NCBI GenBank assembly: GCA_041390685.1
Contig: JAWKPL010000001.1
Location: forward strand, 806,001 to 870,000
Length of the DNA: 64,000 bases
Origin: JAIBBD01 sp041390685
Lineage (GTDB): Bacteria > Chloroflexota > Dehalococcoidia > UBA2979
Reading direction: 5' to 3'
Both the position numbers and the translations under genes were made by a program. Below are positions 7,843 through 16,427 of this stretch, one piece after another; positions within the stretch are counted from its first letter, which is position 1, and every line of letters begins with the position of its first letter. A model generated the notes under the pieces. That model made no database searches and was not told where the DNA came from. It worked only from the letters and a program-made list of their open reading frames with translations.

Positions 7843-9258
7843 TTAGCCGACCGAGCCTTCCATCTGGAGTTCGATCAGGCGGTTCAACTCGATCGCGTAC
7901 TCCATCGGCAGCTCCTTGACGATCGGCTCGACGAAGCCGTTCACGACCATCTTCGCGGCCTCCTCCTCCGGGATGCCCCGGGCCATGAGGTAAAACAGCT
8001 GGTCTTCGCCGAGTTTGGAGACGGAAGCCTCGTGCCCGATCTGCACGCGCTCCTCGTCGACCTCCATCGTTGGATAGGTGTCCGAGCGCGACAGCTCATC
8101 GAGAAGCAGCGCGTCGCAGCGGACGGTCGATGAGGCGTTCTCCGCGCCCTCGTACACCTTCAGCAGACCGCGATAGGAGGTGCGGCCGTTCCCGCGGGAG
8201 ACGGACTTCGAGACGATGGCGCTCGACGTGTTGGGCGCGACGTGCACGATCTTGCCGCCGGCGTCCTGGTGCTGGCCGTTGCCAGCGAACGCGAGCGAGA
8301 GGATCTCGCCGTGCGCGCCCTCGCCCATCAGGTACACGGACGGGTACTTCATCGTCAGCTTCGAGCCGAGGTTGCCGTCCACCCACTCCATGACGGCGTC
8401 CTCGTACGCGTACGCGCGCTTCGTCACGAGGTTGTAGACGTTGTTCGACCAGTTCTGGATCGTCGTGTAGCGGACGCGCGCGCCCTTCTTCACGATGATC
8501 TCGACGACCGCTGAGTGCAGCGAGTCCGTGCTGTAGATGGGCGCAGTGCAGCCCTCGACGTAGTGCACGTAGGAGCCCTCGTCCGCGATGATCAGCGTCC
8601 GCTCGAACTGGCCCATGTTCTCGGTGTTGATGCGGAAGTAGGCCTGCAGCGGGATCTCGACGCGCACACCCTTTGGCACGTAGATGAACGAGCCGCCGGA
8701 CCACACCGCCGAGTTGAGCGCGGCGTATCGGTTGTCGCCGGCCGGGACGACTGTGCCGAAATGCTCACGCACGAGGTCCTCGTGCTCCGCGAGCCCCTGG
8801 TCCATCCCGAGGAAGACCACGCCCTGCTTCTTCAGGTCTTCACGGATGTTGTGGTAGACGACCTCGGAGTCGTACTGGGCGCCGGCCCCGGCGAGGAACT
8901 GGCGCTCCGCCTCCGGAATGCCGAGCTTGTCGAAGGTGTCCTTGATGTACTCAGGGACATCCTCCCACTTCGTGGCGTCACGGTCGGTGGCGCGTACGTA
9001 GTAGTGGATGTTCTCGAAGTCGATCGCCTGCAGCAGTTCCGGGCTGCCGGCCCACGTCGGGTCGTGCAGCCGGCGGAAGGTAGCGAGAGCCTCGAGGCGC
9101 TGCTCGAGCATCCACTCGGGCTCGCCCTTCATCCGCGACATCCCGCGGATCATCTCTTCGTTGAGGCCCTTCTCCGCGATGAAGAGCGGCTTCTCCTCGT
9201 CGTGAAAGCCCCACTTGTACTCGCCAACGGCCTCGCGGGCCTGGATGTTGGTGGTCAT
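7843..9258 (-). CDS. sufB: Fe-S assembly scaffold subunit SufB
   Basis: At 471 residues this is a full-length SufB. Recognisable blocks include GGSFIYVPKGVRVEIPLQAYFRI split by natural gaps, YVHYVEGCTAPIYS, NWSNNVYNL and the C-terminal GHEASVSKLGEDQLFYLMARG. SufB is the principal scaffold on which the nascent cluster forms, receiving sulfur from SufU/SufS. Its ATG shares one base with the sufC stop. The gene order sufC-sufB-sufD differs from the B-C-D order of enteric bacteria and the C-D-S-U-B order of Firmicutes. Confidence 0.96.
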   Translation of the reverse strand: MTTNIQAREAVGEYKWGFHDEEKPLFIAEKGLNEEMIRGMSRMKGEPEWMLEQRLEALATFRRLHDPTWAGSPELLQAIDFENIHYYVRATDRDATKWEDVPEYIKDTFDKLGIPEAERQFLAGAGAQYDSEVVYHNIREDLKKQGVVFLGMDQGLAEHEDLVREHFGTVVPAGDNRYAALNSAVWSGGSFIYVPKGVRVEIPLQAYFRINTENMGQFERTLIIADEGSYVHYVEGCTAPIYSTDSLHSAVVEIIVKKGARVRYTTIQNWSNNVYNLVTKRAYAYEDAVMEWVDGNLGSKLTMKYPSVYLMGEGAHGEILSLAFAGNGQHQDAGGKIVHVAPNTSSAIVSKSVSRGNGRTSYRGLLKVYEGAENASSTVRCDALLLDELSRSDTYPTMEVDEERVQIGHEASVSKLGEDQLFYLMARGIPEEEAAKMVVNGFVEPIVKELPMEYAIELNRLIELQMEGSVG

Positions 9259-10046
9259 CAGACGGCCGCCTCTTCCTTCTCACGGCTCAGGCCCAGTTCT
9301 TGCAGGATCGGGTCGTAGCCGGTGGTCTCGATCTGCTTCGCAAGGCTCGCGTCGCCCGAGCGGACGATGCGCCCGTTGACGAGCACGTGCACGAAGTCAG
9401 GCTGGATGTAGTTCAAGATCCGCTCGTAGTGGGTGATGAGCAGGATGCCCATCTCCGAGGTACGGAGCGCGTTGACGCCCTCGGCGACCGTCCGCAGCGC
9501 GTCCACGTCGAGGCCGGAGTCGGTCTCATCGAGGATGGCAAGGTCGGGCTTGAGCATGCCGAGCTGGAGGATCTCGGCGCGCTTCTTCTCGCCACCGGAG
9601 AAGCCGTCATTCACGTAGCGGCGGGCGAACGACTCGTCCATCTTCAACTGCCCGAGCGTGGCGCGAAGTTCCGTCAGGAATTCGCGGGCCGGGACTTCCT
9701 GGCCGCGGCGGGCCTGCAGGGCCGCACGGAGCAGGTTCACCATCGTCACGCCGGGAATCGGCGTGGGGTACTGGAACGAGAGGAACAGCCCGTCGCGAGC
9801 GCGCTTGTCCGCGCTCCACTCGGTGATGTCCTGCCCCTTGAACAGGATCTGGCCACCATCGACGGCGTACGCCGGGCTGCCCGCGATCGTGCTGGCGAGC
9901 GTGCTCTTACCGGAGCCGTTTGGCCCCATCAGGGCGTGCACCTCGCCGCGGCCAACCGTGAGGTCGACGCCTTTGACGATCTGGATGTCCGGCTTCTCCG
10001 CGATGCTGACCTGCAGGCCGCGCACCTCGAGGATGGGTTCACTCAT
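9258..10046 (-). CDS. sufC: SUF ATPase SufC
   Basis: This 262-residue ABC ATPase has Walker A GPNGSGKST, the signature FSGGEKKRAEIL and Walker B LAILDETDSGLDVD. The ABC signature with KKR and the SGLD D-loop are characteristic of SufC rather than a transporter ATPase. It powers conformational change of SufBD during cluster assembly. It lies 23 bp after sufR, so it is the first structural gene of the operon. Confidence 0.96.
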   Translation of the reverse strand: MSEPILEVRGLQVSIAEKPDIQIVKGVDLTVGRGEVHALMGPNGSGKSTLASTIAGSPAYAVDGGQILFKGQDITEWSADKRARDGLFLSFQYPTPIPGVTMVNLLRAALQARRGQEVPAREFLTELRATLGQLKMDESFARRYVNDGFSGGEKKRAEILQLGMLKPDLAILDETDSGLDVDALRTVAEGVNALRTSEMGILLITHYERILNYIQPDFVHVLVNGRIVRSGDASLAKQIETTGYDPILQELGLSREKEEAAV

Positions 10047-10069
10047 CGGCTGGTTGCCTTTCCGTTCGA

Positions 10070-10768
10070 CTAGTTCCGCACCAGCTCGGGGTGCGCCTCG
10101 GGGGCGAGTTCGTCCCCGTCCTGTGTTTCCTGCATCCTCGCGACGAGGTATTCACACGTCGGCGAGCCCTCAACGATCGTCGCGACCTGCTCGACGGACT
10201 CGCCGAGCAGCAGCTCGATGGTGCGACGGTCAGCCGCGCACGCAGCGTGCGTGCCCTCAGCAGTGGAGCGGTAGGGGCATCCGATATTGCGCAGCCGGAT
10301 GCGCTCACCCTCGTCGACGACATCGTTGAGGATGCCCTCCGCCCGCAGGACGTCAGCGACCTGCGCAACGCGATCGTCGAGGTTCCGAGCGCTGATCCGA
10401 GGGGCGTACGAGCGCGCAATATCCTCGGCGACGCCATTGAACACCTGCTCCAGGACCCAGATCCCGTCGTGCCCCGACACCGCGTCCGCGGGCAGCCGGG
10501 TGAGCGCAGGGTAGAGCCGGTCGAGCAGGCGCGCGTAGTGCCCGGCCGCGGATCGCTCCTCGCCGGCTTCGCTGAGGAAGTAGCGGGTCACGGGCCTGCC
10601 ACGTGGCTGGCGGTCCAGACGCATCTCGACAAGGCCGTCGGCGATCATGATGTCCATGTGCCGGCGCACGGAGCCCGGCGAGACGCCGATTGCCTCGGCG
10701 ATCTCAGCGACCGAGGATGGCCCCCGGTCGTGGAGGATGCGTACGACCTCGTCGCGTGTTCGTTCCAC
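10070..10768 (-). CDS. sufR: SufR-like Fe-S-sensing repressor of the SUF operon
   Basis: This 232-residue protein has an N-terminal winged helix-turn-helix (EIAEAIGVSPGSVRRHMDIM) and a C-terminal sensory domain with three cysteines spaced C-x12-C-x27-C (GCPYRS, AACAAD, TCEYL). This resembles the cluster-binding region of SufR. Such regulators carry an Fe-S cluster and derepress suf genes when clusters are scarce. It heads the operon and should control its own promoter. The start is GTG at 10768. No good ribosome-binding site lies close by, so the start is slightly uncertain. Confidence 0.88.
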   Translation of the reverse strand: MERTRDEVVRILHDRGPSSVAEIAEAIGVSPGSVRRHMDIMIADGLVEMRLDRQPRGRPVTRYFLSEAGEERSAAGHYARLLDRLYPALTRLPADAVSGHDGIWVLEQVFNGVAEDIARSYAPRISARNLDDRVAQVADVLRAEGILNDVVDEGERIRLRNIGCPYRSTAEGTHAACAADRRTIELLLGESVEQVATIVEGSPTCEYLVARMQETQDGDELAPEAHPELVRN

Positions 10769-10834
10769 TGCGCTGCTCGCATGTCTGCCGAGACGCCACC
10801 TCTCGGCGAGTGCCTGATGGAGCGGATCGCTACC

Positions 10835-10882
10835 AGTGTCTGCTCGTGCCGGGGCTATGTCAATGATTGTTTCAATTAATTG
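10835..10882 (-). promoter_or_regulatory. SUF operon promoter with two palindromic elements
   Basis: On the minus strand TTGACA (10863-10858) is followed after 17 bp by GACACT (10840-10835), a consensus -35 with a poor -10. Overlapping or just upstream lie two AT-rich palindromes, CAAT-G-ATTG (10861-10869) and CAATTAATTG (10873-10882), which stand out in a roughly 68% GC background. Both share CAAT/ATTG half-sites, so they are good candidates for the SufR operator. The site assignment is inference. Confidence 0.6.
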
Positions 10883-10990
10883 CGAAAAAGTCCCTGAAAG
10901 GCGCGCCCGCAGTTGGCGTCGACCCGCGTCGCAGACCTGGCCCTATCGTTATGTCGCGTATAACGAGCCGCCGCTCGTTCGCGCCCCGCG

Positions 10991-12127
10991 CTAGGCGCAC
11001 GCCGCGCGCAGCGCCGCAGCCATCTCCGCCATGCGCCTGGTCACGATCGCCGGCGCCTGCAGGCCATTGGTGATGTACGCGACCGCGAGGCCGTACCGCG
11101 GATCGGCATAGCCGACGGACGACTGCTGTCCCGCATGTCCAAAGACTCCTACGCCCTCGTGGTAGTCGAACGGGTCGCCGTTGAGCCCGCTGAGATAGAA
11201 CCCGAGGCCGTACCGCTTGGGCACGTCCTGCGTGCGGTCCCGCGCCGTTTCGGCCTGCACGTGGGTCGCCTCGGCAAGCGTCTCTGACCGCAGAAGTGGG
11301 CGGCCCGACGCACGCGGTAGAAGGCCCGCATAGAAGCCCGCGAGGGCTGCCGCCGTCCCGTACCCATTCACAGCTGGGGCCTGGGCGCGTGCCATCGCCT
11401 CCGTGCTGAAGACCTCGACGATTTTCGAGGTCGCACGCAGCTCTCCCGCGGGGTCGTGTCGCGTTTGCTCGGACATCGCGAAGACAGGGACGCGATCATC
11501 GACGCGCGACCCGCTGAGACCCAGCGAGATGCGATCCTCGATGCCCAGCGGCGCGAACACCTCGTCGCGCATGAAATCCCGCGGCATGCGGCCATCGACG
11601 CGGCGCACGACCTCGCCCAGTGCCCATCCGTATGTGATCGGGTGGTAGCCGACGGCGGTGCCGGGCTTCCAGGCAGCCGGGATTGCGGCCGTCTGCGCCG
11701 TCACGTACGGCCAATCGTCGACCCGCATCCAGTCGAAGTCGTGCGCCAGTTGCGGGAAGCCACCCTGGTGTGTCAGGACATGGCGCACGGTCACATGCCG
11801 CTTGCCGCTCTGGGCGAACTGCGGCCAGAAGGAGGCGACCGGCGTGTCGTAGGACAGTCGCCCGCGCTCGTGGAGCAGATGCACGCACACCGCCGCGATG
11901 GGCTTTGTCGCTGAGAACAACAGCATCGGGTCATCGCGGGTTAGACGGCGTCCGGGCGCCGCAAGGCCCCCGGTCAGTTCGAGAACCAGCACGCCATCTC
12001 GGATCACTGCCAGCTGGGCCCCCGGGTGCCAGCCCGCCTCGAGCTGCTGTGCGAAGAGCGCCTCGATTCGGGCGCGCCCCCGGTCTGTCAGTCCCCGACC
12101 GAGGGAGGACGCGGGCTGGCCGGTCAC
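10991..12127 (-). CDS. Serine beta-lactamase/esterase-family hydrolase, copy 2
   Basis: This 378-residue protein of the class C beta-lactamase/EstB fold has the S-x-x-K motif in LFSATKPIA, the tyrosine motif in VGYHPITYG and the C-terminal HAGQQ block equivalent to the KTG/HGG box. No signal peptide is visible, so it is probably cytoplasmic and more likely an esterase or peptidase than a lactamase. The start is GTG at 12127, overlapping the upstream gene's stop (GTGA), which favours it over longer frames. It is closely similar along its length to its upstream neighbour, indicating tandem duplication. Confidence 0.85.
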   Translation of the reverse strand: MTGQPASSLGRGLTDRGRARIEALFAQQLEAGWHPGAQLAVIRDGVLVLELTGGLAAPGRRLTRDDPMLLFSATKPIAAVCVHLLHERGRLSYDTPVASFWPQFAQSGKRHVTVRHVLTHQGGFPQLAHDFDWMRVDDWPYVTAQTAAIPAAWKPGTAVGYHPITYGWALGEVVRRVDGRMPRDFMRDEVFAPLGIEDRISLGLSGSRVDDRVPVFAMSEQTRHDPAGELRATSKIVEVFSTEAMARAQAPAVNGYGTAAALAGFYAGLLPRASGRPLLRSETLAEATHVQAETARDRTQDVPKRYGLGFYLSGLNGDPFDYHEGVGVFGHAGQQSSVGYADPRYGLAVAYITNGLQAPAIVTRRMAEMAAALRAACA

Positions 12128-13218
12128 TCGCAGGCCGCCCGGGCCGCCGCGACGATGTCCTCGATCCGTCGCATGTACGTCCCCGGATCCTGCAGGCCGT
12201 TCGTGACGTACGCGACCGCCAGACCGACTGACGAGTCGGCGTAGCCGATCGCGCACTGCTGGCCGCCATGACCGAACACCCCGGGGGTGGAGTATGGCTC
12301 CCAGATGCCGCCCGCCATGAACCCGAGTCCGTACGACGCCGGCAGGCCGGTTGTCCGGTCGGCCACCGCCTCGGCGTGCACGCGCGTCGCCGCGGCCACC
12401 GTGTCCGGCCGCAGGAACGCGATCTCCTCGAAGCTGCCTCCCTGCTCGAGCATCGCGTAGAAGCGCGCGAGCGCCTCGGCGGACCCGACTGCGTTCGCGG
12501 CCGGGACTTGTGCCAAGAGAGTCGACGGCCGGTTGAAGCGCTCCACCATCTCCGAAGTGCGCCGCTCGACTCCCTCGGGATCGTCGAACGTGACCTCGGA
12601 CATCGCCTCCACCGGGACGACGCGTGGGAGGTCGGACGGCCCGACGCCCAGGGAGGCCTCCATGCCGAGCGGGTCAAACAGCTCGTCGCGCATGAAGTCG
12701 CGGGGCATGCGGCCGTCGATGCGGCGAATGAGTTCCCCGAGCACGAAACCGTAGGTCACGGGGTGATACCCGACCGCCGTGCCCGGCTCCCACTGCGCGG
12801 CGAGGCCCTCGACGGTCCGCGTGACGGCGTCCCAGTCGCCAATGCTCGCCCAGTCGAAATCGCGCGGGAACACAGGGAGGCCGCCTCGATGCGTCAGGAC
12901 GTGCCGGGGCGTGCAGGAGCCTTTGCCACCCGCGCCGAACTCCGGCCACACCTCGGCGATCGGCCGGTCGAGGTCGAGCACGCCGCGCTCAACCAGCATG
13001 AGGACGCAGACGGCCGTGAGCGGCTTCGTCGCCGAGAACCAGAGCATGCGCGCGTCGCCGGATGCCACTCCCAGCCGCTCGTCGAGCTGGATCGACCCAT
13101 CGCGATAGACGGCAAGCTGCGCCCCATGGTGCCAGCCTCGGTCGAGGTGCTCGCGCGCCACCGCCGTGAGCGCCCTGGCTCCAGCAGGCGTAAGGGGACG
13201 GGGACGACTCGGTGTCAC
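12124..13218 (-). CDS. Serine beta-lactamase/esterase-family hydrolase, copy 1
   Basis: This is a 364-residue paralogue of the next gene. It has S-x-x-K in WFSATKPLT, the tyrosine motif in VGYHPVTYG and the C-terminal block VFGHGGQQCAIG. The stretch DGRMPRDFMRDE is identical in both copies, so the duplication is evident. The residue two after the active-site tyrosine is proline rather than the asparagine of true class C lactamases, which suggests esterase-type activity. GTG start at 13218; the two genes form a translationally coupled pair. The substrate is unknown. Confidence 0.85.
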   Translation of the reverse strand: MTPSRPRPLTPAGARALTAVAREHLDRGWHHGAQLAVYRDGSIQLDERLGVASGDARMLWFSATKPLTAVCVLMLVERGVLDLDRPIAEVWPEFGAGGKGSCTPRHVLTHRGGLPVFPRDFDWASIGDWDAVTRTVEGLAAQWEPGTAVGYHPVTYGFVLGELIRRIDGRMPRDFMRDELFDPLGMEASLGVGPSDLPRVVPVEAMSEVTFDDPEGVERRTSEMVERFNRPSTLLAQVPAANAVGSAEALARFYAMLEQGGSFEEIAFLRPDTVAAATRVHAEAVADRTTGLPASYGLGFMAGGIWEPYSTPGVFGHGGQQCAIGYADSSVGLAVAYVTNGLQDPGTYMRRIEDIVAAARAACE

Positions 13219-13258
13219 CCGTCCATTCTAGGCAGCCCGTGGGGGCGGCGCCCGGCCG

Positions 13259-13287
13259 TTGACAGCGGTCGCTCGCCGGATGACGAT
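13259..13287 (+). promoter_or_regulatory. Promoter of fur-family gene, leaderless architecture
   Basis: A consensus -35 TTGACA (13259-13264) is followed after exactly 17 bp by GACGAT (13282-13287), which lies exactly six bases before the ATG at 13294. Transcription would start at or next to the start codon, and there is no ribosome-binding site. Confidence 0.55.
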
Positions 13288-13293
13288 CAGCAC

Positions 13294-13734
13294 ATGATGA
13301 GTCTGGAGTCCCTCGAGCGGGACGTGGCGCGCAGCGGGTACCGCGTGACAGGGCCGCGCCGGGAACTCCTCGCGACGATGCAAGAGATGGGCGACCACTT
13401 CACGGCGGAGGGGCTCGTCGCCGCGTCGCCCGGGGTTGGACGCGCCACCGTCTTCCGGACGCTGCGGCTGCTGCAGGACATCGGAGCTCTCTGCCAGGTG
13501 GTGCTGGACGACGGCACGCTACAGTACCGGCTCACCAGCGGGGGCCATCACCACCACGTCGTGTGCTCGCGCTGCGGCGCGGTGAACGACTTCTCCTCGT
13601 GCGACATCCAGGGCTTGCTCGACGAGATCGCCGAGCGCACCGGCTACGCCATCGACGCGCATCGCCTCGAAGTCTACGGGCGCTGCTCAACATGCCGTGA
13701 GGAACTCGCTGAGCTCGAACCGGCGAGCGTCTGA
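13294..13734 (+). CDS. Fur-family metalloregulator, probably Zur
   Basis: This 146-residue protein has an N-terminal winged helix (GRATVFRTLRLLQDIGAL), a histidine run and CSRC (HHHHVVCSRCGAV), and a second pair CSTC near the C-terminus. The two CxxC pairs form the structural zinc site of Fur, Zur and PerR proteins. Because the zinc uptake genes znuACB start 1 kb downstream behind an inverted repeat, Zur is the best guess; Fur or a manganese regulator cannot be excluded. Either of two adjacent ATGs (13294, 13297) could be used. The first sits six bases after a -10-like hexamer. The gene is convergent with arsM. Confidence 0.85.
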   Translation: MMSLESLERDVARSGYRVTGPRRELLATMQEMGDHFTAEGLVAASPGVGRATVFRTLRLLQDIGALCQVVLDDGTLQYRLTSGGHHHHVVCSRCGAVNDFSSCDIQGLLDEIAERTGYAIDAHRLEVYGRCSTCREELAELEPASV

Positions 13735-13764
13735 CTGAGCGTCGGCGAACGTCGGGCCGCCGTT

Positions 13765-14598
13765 TCAGCAACAGGACGGGTCGTCCAGACTGCAGCAATC
13801 GGCCGTGTCGAGGCCGGCGGGAGCCAGCAGCTCAATCATCGGTCCGCTGAACTGCCAGCCGCGGCGCGTCGGGCTGCCACCAGGGCGTCGAGCGTTGATC
13901 AACGCGCTCGCCCAGGCCTCGGCACCGGCCTCGGCAGTCTCGATCGCGATGTCCTCAAACCCGGCCGCCTCGAGACGCGTCTGATAGTCGGTGATGTGCA
14001 GCGCGCCAGACTTGCAGCCAGACCAGAGGTCGAGGTCGGAACGCTCTTCGTCGCTGATCTCACGCAGGAGCACCACATCCGACACCTGGAAGCGACCGCC
14101 CGGGCGGAGCACCCGCCGGGCCTCCCGGAATACCGCATCCTTGTCGGGGGAGAGGTTGATCACGCAGTTCGAGATGATGACGTCGACCGACGAGTCCTCG
14201 AGCGGAAGCTCCTCGATCACGCCCTTCCGAAACTCGACCTGCTCGACCTGGTCGCCCTGGTCGAGCAGCCGCCCGCGGTTCGCGTTCGCCAGCGCGAGCA
14301 TGTCGTCCGTCATGTCGACGCCGATGACACGCCCGGCCGGTCCCACCTGATACGCCGCGAGGAAGCAATCGAGTCCAGCACCTGACCCGAGGTCCACCAC
14401 GGTCTCGCCCGGCTGCAACTGCGCGATCGCGATCGGGTTGCCGCAGCCATACGAGACGACGCCGTCCGGGACGACTTCGCCGGCATACAGCGTCCCGGCA
14501 AGTCCCTGCGCGTCGGCGCGGCCCGCAGAGGCCGCACGCGCCCGCGCTCCGTAGGCATCCCGGACGGCTTCGCGGATCTCGTCGGTGCCCACTGTCAT
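13765..14598 (-). CDS. arsM: Arsenite methyltransferase ArsM
   Basis: This 277-residue SAM-dependent methyltransferase has motif I VDLGSGAGLDCFLAA and the ArsM-type cysteines in VSYGCGNP, ISNCVINLSPDK and WSGCKSGAL, which bind As(III). A Cys-rich tail (CCSLDDPSCC) is common in this family. It methylates arsenite to volatile or less toxic species. No other ars gene is adjacent. An AGGAGG lies just upstream of the ATG at 14598. It is divergent from znuA and convergent with fur. Confidence 0.93.
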   Translation of the reverse strand: MTVGTDEIREAVRDAYGARARAASAGRADAQGLAGTLYAGEVVPDGVVSYGCGNPIAIAQLQPGETVVDLGSGAGLDCFLAAYQVGPAGRVIGVDMTDDMLALANANRGRLLDQGDQVEQVEFRKGVIEELPLEDSSVDVIISNCVINLSPDKDAVFREARRVLRPGGRFQVSDVVLLREISDEERSDLDLWSGCKSGALHITDYQTRLEAAGFEDIAIETAEAGAEAWASALINARRPGGSPTRRGWQFSGPMIELLAPAGLDTADCCSLDDPSCC

Positions 14599-14676
14599 CT
14601 CGATCCTCCTCGCTGGACTGAGCCCTCATCGTACGCGAACGCACGTCCCCCTGCCCGGGACGGCCCGGCTCGTTTG

Positions 14677-14711
14677 TTGACACGTGGTCTCTCGGCCAGT
14701 ATAGGTACTGG
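14677..14711 (+). promoter_or_regulatory. znu operon promoter with overlapping inverted-repeat operator
   Basis: TTGACA (14677-14682), a 17-bp spacer and TATAGG (14700-14705) form a strong sigma-70-type promoter. A perfect inverted repeat CCAGTA-TAGG-TACTGG (14696-14711) overlaps the -10 box, an ideal position for repression. In a zinc uptake operon next to a Fur-family gene this is the likely Zur site. The element differs from the classical Zur boxes of proteobacteria and Firmicutes. Confidence 0.65.
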
Positions 14712-14737
14712 GTATCAGTTTGATCGGGGTGGGGCAC

Positions 14738-15682
14738 ATGGCGTTGCGGGCATCACTCGCGTGGGTCCTGTTGCTGGGCGGCATCGCCGGGCTCCTGGCG
14801 GGGTGCGGCGAGGACTCAGGCGACTCCGCGGACGTCATCGCGACGACCGTCCAGATCGGGGCACTGACGAGGCAGGTGGCAGGGGACCTCCTCGTGGTGC
14901 ATACCCTCGTCGGACCCGGAGTCGACCCGCACGAGTACGAGGCGAACGCGACTGATCTCCGCAGGATCGGGGACGCGAAACTGGTCCTCCGCAATGGCAT
15001 CGGTCTCGACGAGTTCCTCGACCGCGCACTCGAAAGCGGCGAAGCGGAGCGCGTCGTCACCACAACCGAAGGCATCGAACTCCGTCACGCCGACGAGGAG
15101 TCTGAGGTCGAAGGCGACCATGCAGAAGAGGGAGACGACCACGACCACAGGGGTGAGGACCCGCATGTGTGGCACGACCCCCTCAACGTGAAGATCATGG
15201 TGGACAACATCGTGGAGGCGCTCGCCGAGGCGTTCCCGGACGATGCCGCGACGTTCCGCCAGAACGGTGACGCCTACAAGGCGGTGCTGGACCGGACGGA
15301 CGCTGAGATCCGACAACTCATCGAGAGCATCCCGCCCGAGAACCGGAAAATGGTCACCAACCACGACGCGTTCGGGTATTTCATCGACCGCTACGGGCTG
15401 ACCTACGTCGGCGCGGTGATTCCCGGGCTGTCGACACAGGGCGAACCGTCAGCGAAGGACCTCGCCGACCTCGAGGAGACGATTCGCAGCGAAGGCGTGA
15501 AGGCGATCTTCGCTGAGAGCTCCGTCGATCCAAAGGTCGCGCGGGAGATCGCGAGTGACACCAACGTACGCATCGTGGACGACCTGTACGGCGATTCGCT
15601 CGGAGAGGAGGGGACCGATGCAGCAACGGTCCACGGTATGCTCCTCGCTAATGCCCGAACCATCGCCAACGCCCTCCGCTGA
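14738..15682 (+). CDS. znuA: Zinc ABC transporter substrate-binding lipoprotein ZnuA
   Basis: This 314-residue cluster A-I metal-binding protein has a lipoprotein signal ending at GLLAGC. It has the VGPGVDPHEYEA histidine, an acidic His-rich loop (residues about 125-150, containing GDDHDHRGEDPHVWHDP) and the NHDAFGYF and IFAESSVDPK blocks. The His-rich loop favours zinc over manganese. It captures Zn(II) outside the membrane and delivers it to ZnuB. The start at 14738 has a GGGGTGGGG-like ribosome-binding site. The 3' end overlaps znuC. Confidence 0.93.
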   Translation: MALRASLAWVLLLGGIAGLLAGCGEDSGDSADVIATTVQIGALTRQVAGDLLVVHTLVGPGVDPHEYEANATDLRRIGDAKLVLRNGIGLDEFLDRALESGEAERVVTTTEGIELRHADEESEVEGDHAEEGDDHDHRGEDPHVWHDPLNVKIMVDNIVEALAEAFPDDAATFRQNGDAYKAVLDRTDAEIRQLIESIPPENRKMVTNHDAFGYFIDRYGLTYVGAVIPGLSTQGEPSAKDLADLEETIRSEGVKAIFAESSVDPKVAREIASDTNVRIVDDLYGDSLGEEGTDAATVHGMLLANARTIANALR

Positions 15683-16427
15683 CCAGTTTGCAGCGACTGG
15701 TGCCTCCGGGCCGCTCGTACTGGATCGCGTCCAGGTCGGGTATGACTCGACCTTCGTCCTCTCCGGGATGACGATCGAGGCGGGCCCCGGCGACATCGTC
15801 GGCGTGATCGGACCAAACGGGAGCGGAAAAAGCACCCTCCTGAAAGCGGTCGCGCGCGTGCTCCCCCTGCGCGCAGGTCGCATCACGCTCGCGGGTCGCG
15901 GTATCGAGGAGTACGCCGGACGTATCGCCTTCGTCCCGCAGCGGGAGGACGTGAACTGGGACTTCCCCGCGACAGCGCTGGATGTCGCGATGATGGGGCG
16001 CTACCGGAATATGGGGTGGCTGCGCTGGCCCTCGCACCGCGACCGTCAGCGTGCCGAGGCGGCGCTCGAACGCCTCGGTCTGGGCGGAATGGGGCGGCGA
16101 CACATTAGCCAGTTTTCCGGCGGCCAGCAGCAGCGGATCTTCCTCGCGCGCGCCCTCGTGCAGGACCCGTTGGTGGTGCTGCTCGACGAGCCGTTCACGG
16201 GCATCGATGCTGCAAACCGCGCCGTGTTCCACGAGGCGATCGCGGGCTTCGCGCGTGCCGGCATCATCGTGCTCATGGCGACGCACGACCTCGACGAGAT
16301 GGCCATGACCTGCTCGCATGTGTGTTGCGTGAACGAGCGCCTCGTGGCCTTCGGGAGGACGGAGGATGTGTATACGCCGGAGGTGCTGAAAGAGACCTTC
16401 GCCGGACAGCTGGCGGTGTTCACGTGA
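15651..16427 (+). CDS. znuC: Zinc ABC transporter ATPase ZnuC
   Basis: This 258-residue ABC ATPase has Walker A GPNGSGKST, signature FSGGQQQRIFLARAL and Walker B VVLLDEPFTGID. The phrase AFVPQREDVNWDFPATALDVAMMGR is the hallmark of metal-type (Zn/Mn) importer ATPases and is quoted here only in part. The start at 15651 overlaps znuA by 32 bp; a slightly longer start at 15618 is possible. It energises Zn(II) import through ZnuB. Confidence 0.93.
   Translation: MPEPSPTPSADQFAATGASGPLVLDRVQVGYDSTFVLSGMTIEAGPGDIVGVIGPNGSGKSTLLKAVARVLPLRAGRITLAGRGIEEYAGRIAFVPQREDVNWDFPATALDVAMMGRYRNMGWLRWPSHRDRQRAEAALERLGLGGMGRRHISQFSGGQQQRIFLARALVQDPLVVLLDEPFTGIDAANRAVFHEAIAGFARAGIIVLMATHDLDEMAMTCSHVCCVNERLVAFGRTEDVYTPEVLKETFAGQLAVFT

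Noticed and set aside
10991..13218. True class C beta-lactamases conferring resistance
   Set aside because: SxxK is present but the Tyr-x-Asn and a signal peptide are missing, so esterase/peptidase-like hydrolases are more likely.
12268..13293. Long upstream extension of the fur-family gene
   Set aside because: The extension is antisense to the hydrolase gene and non-conserved; the Fur fold begins right at 13294.
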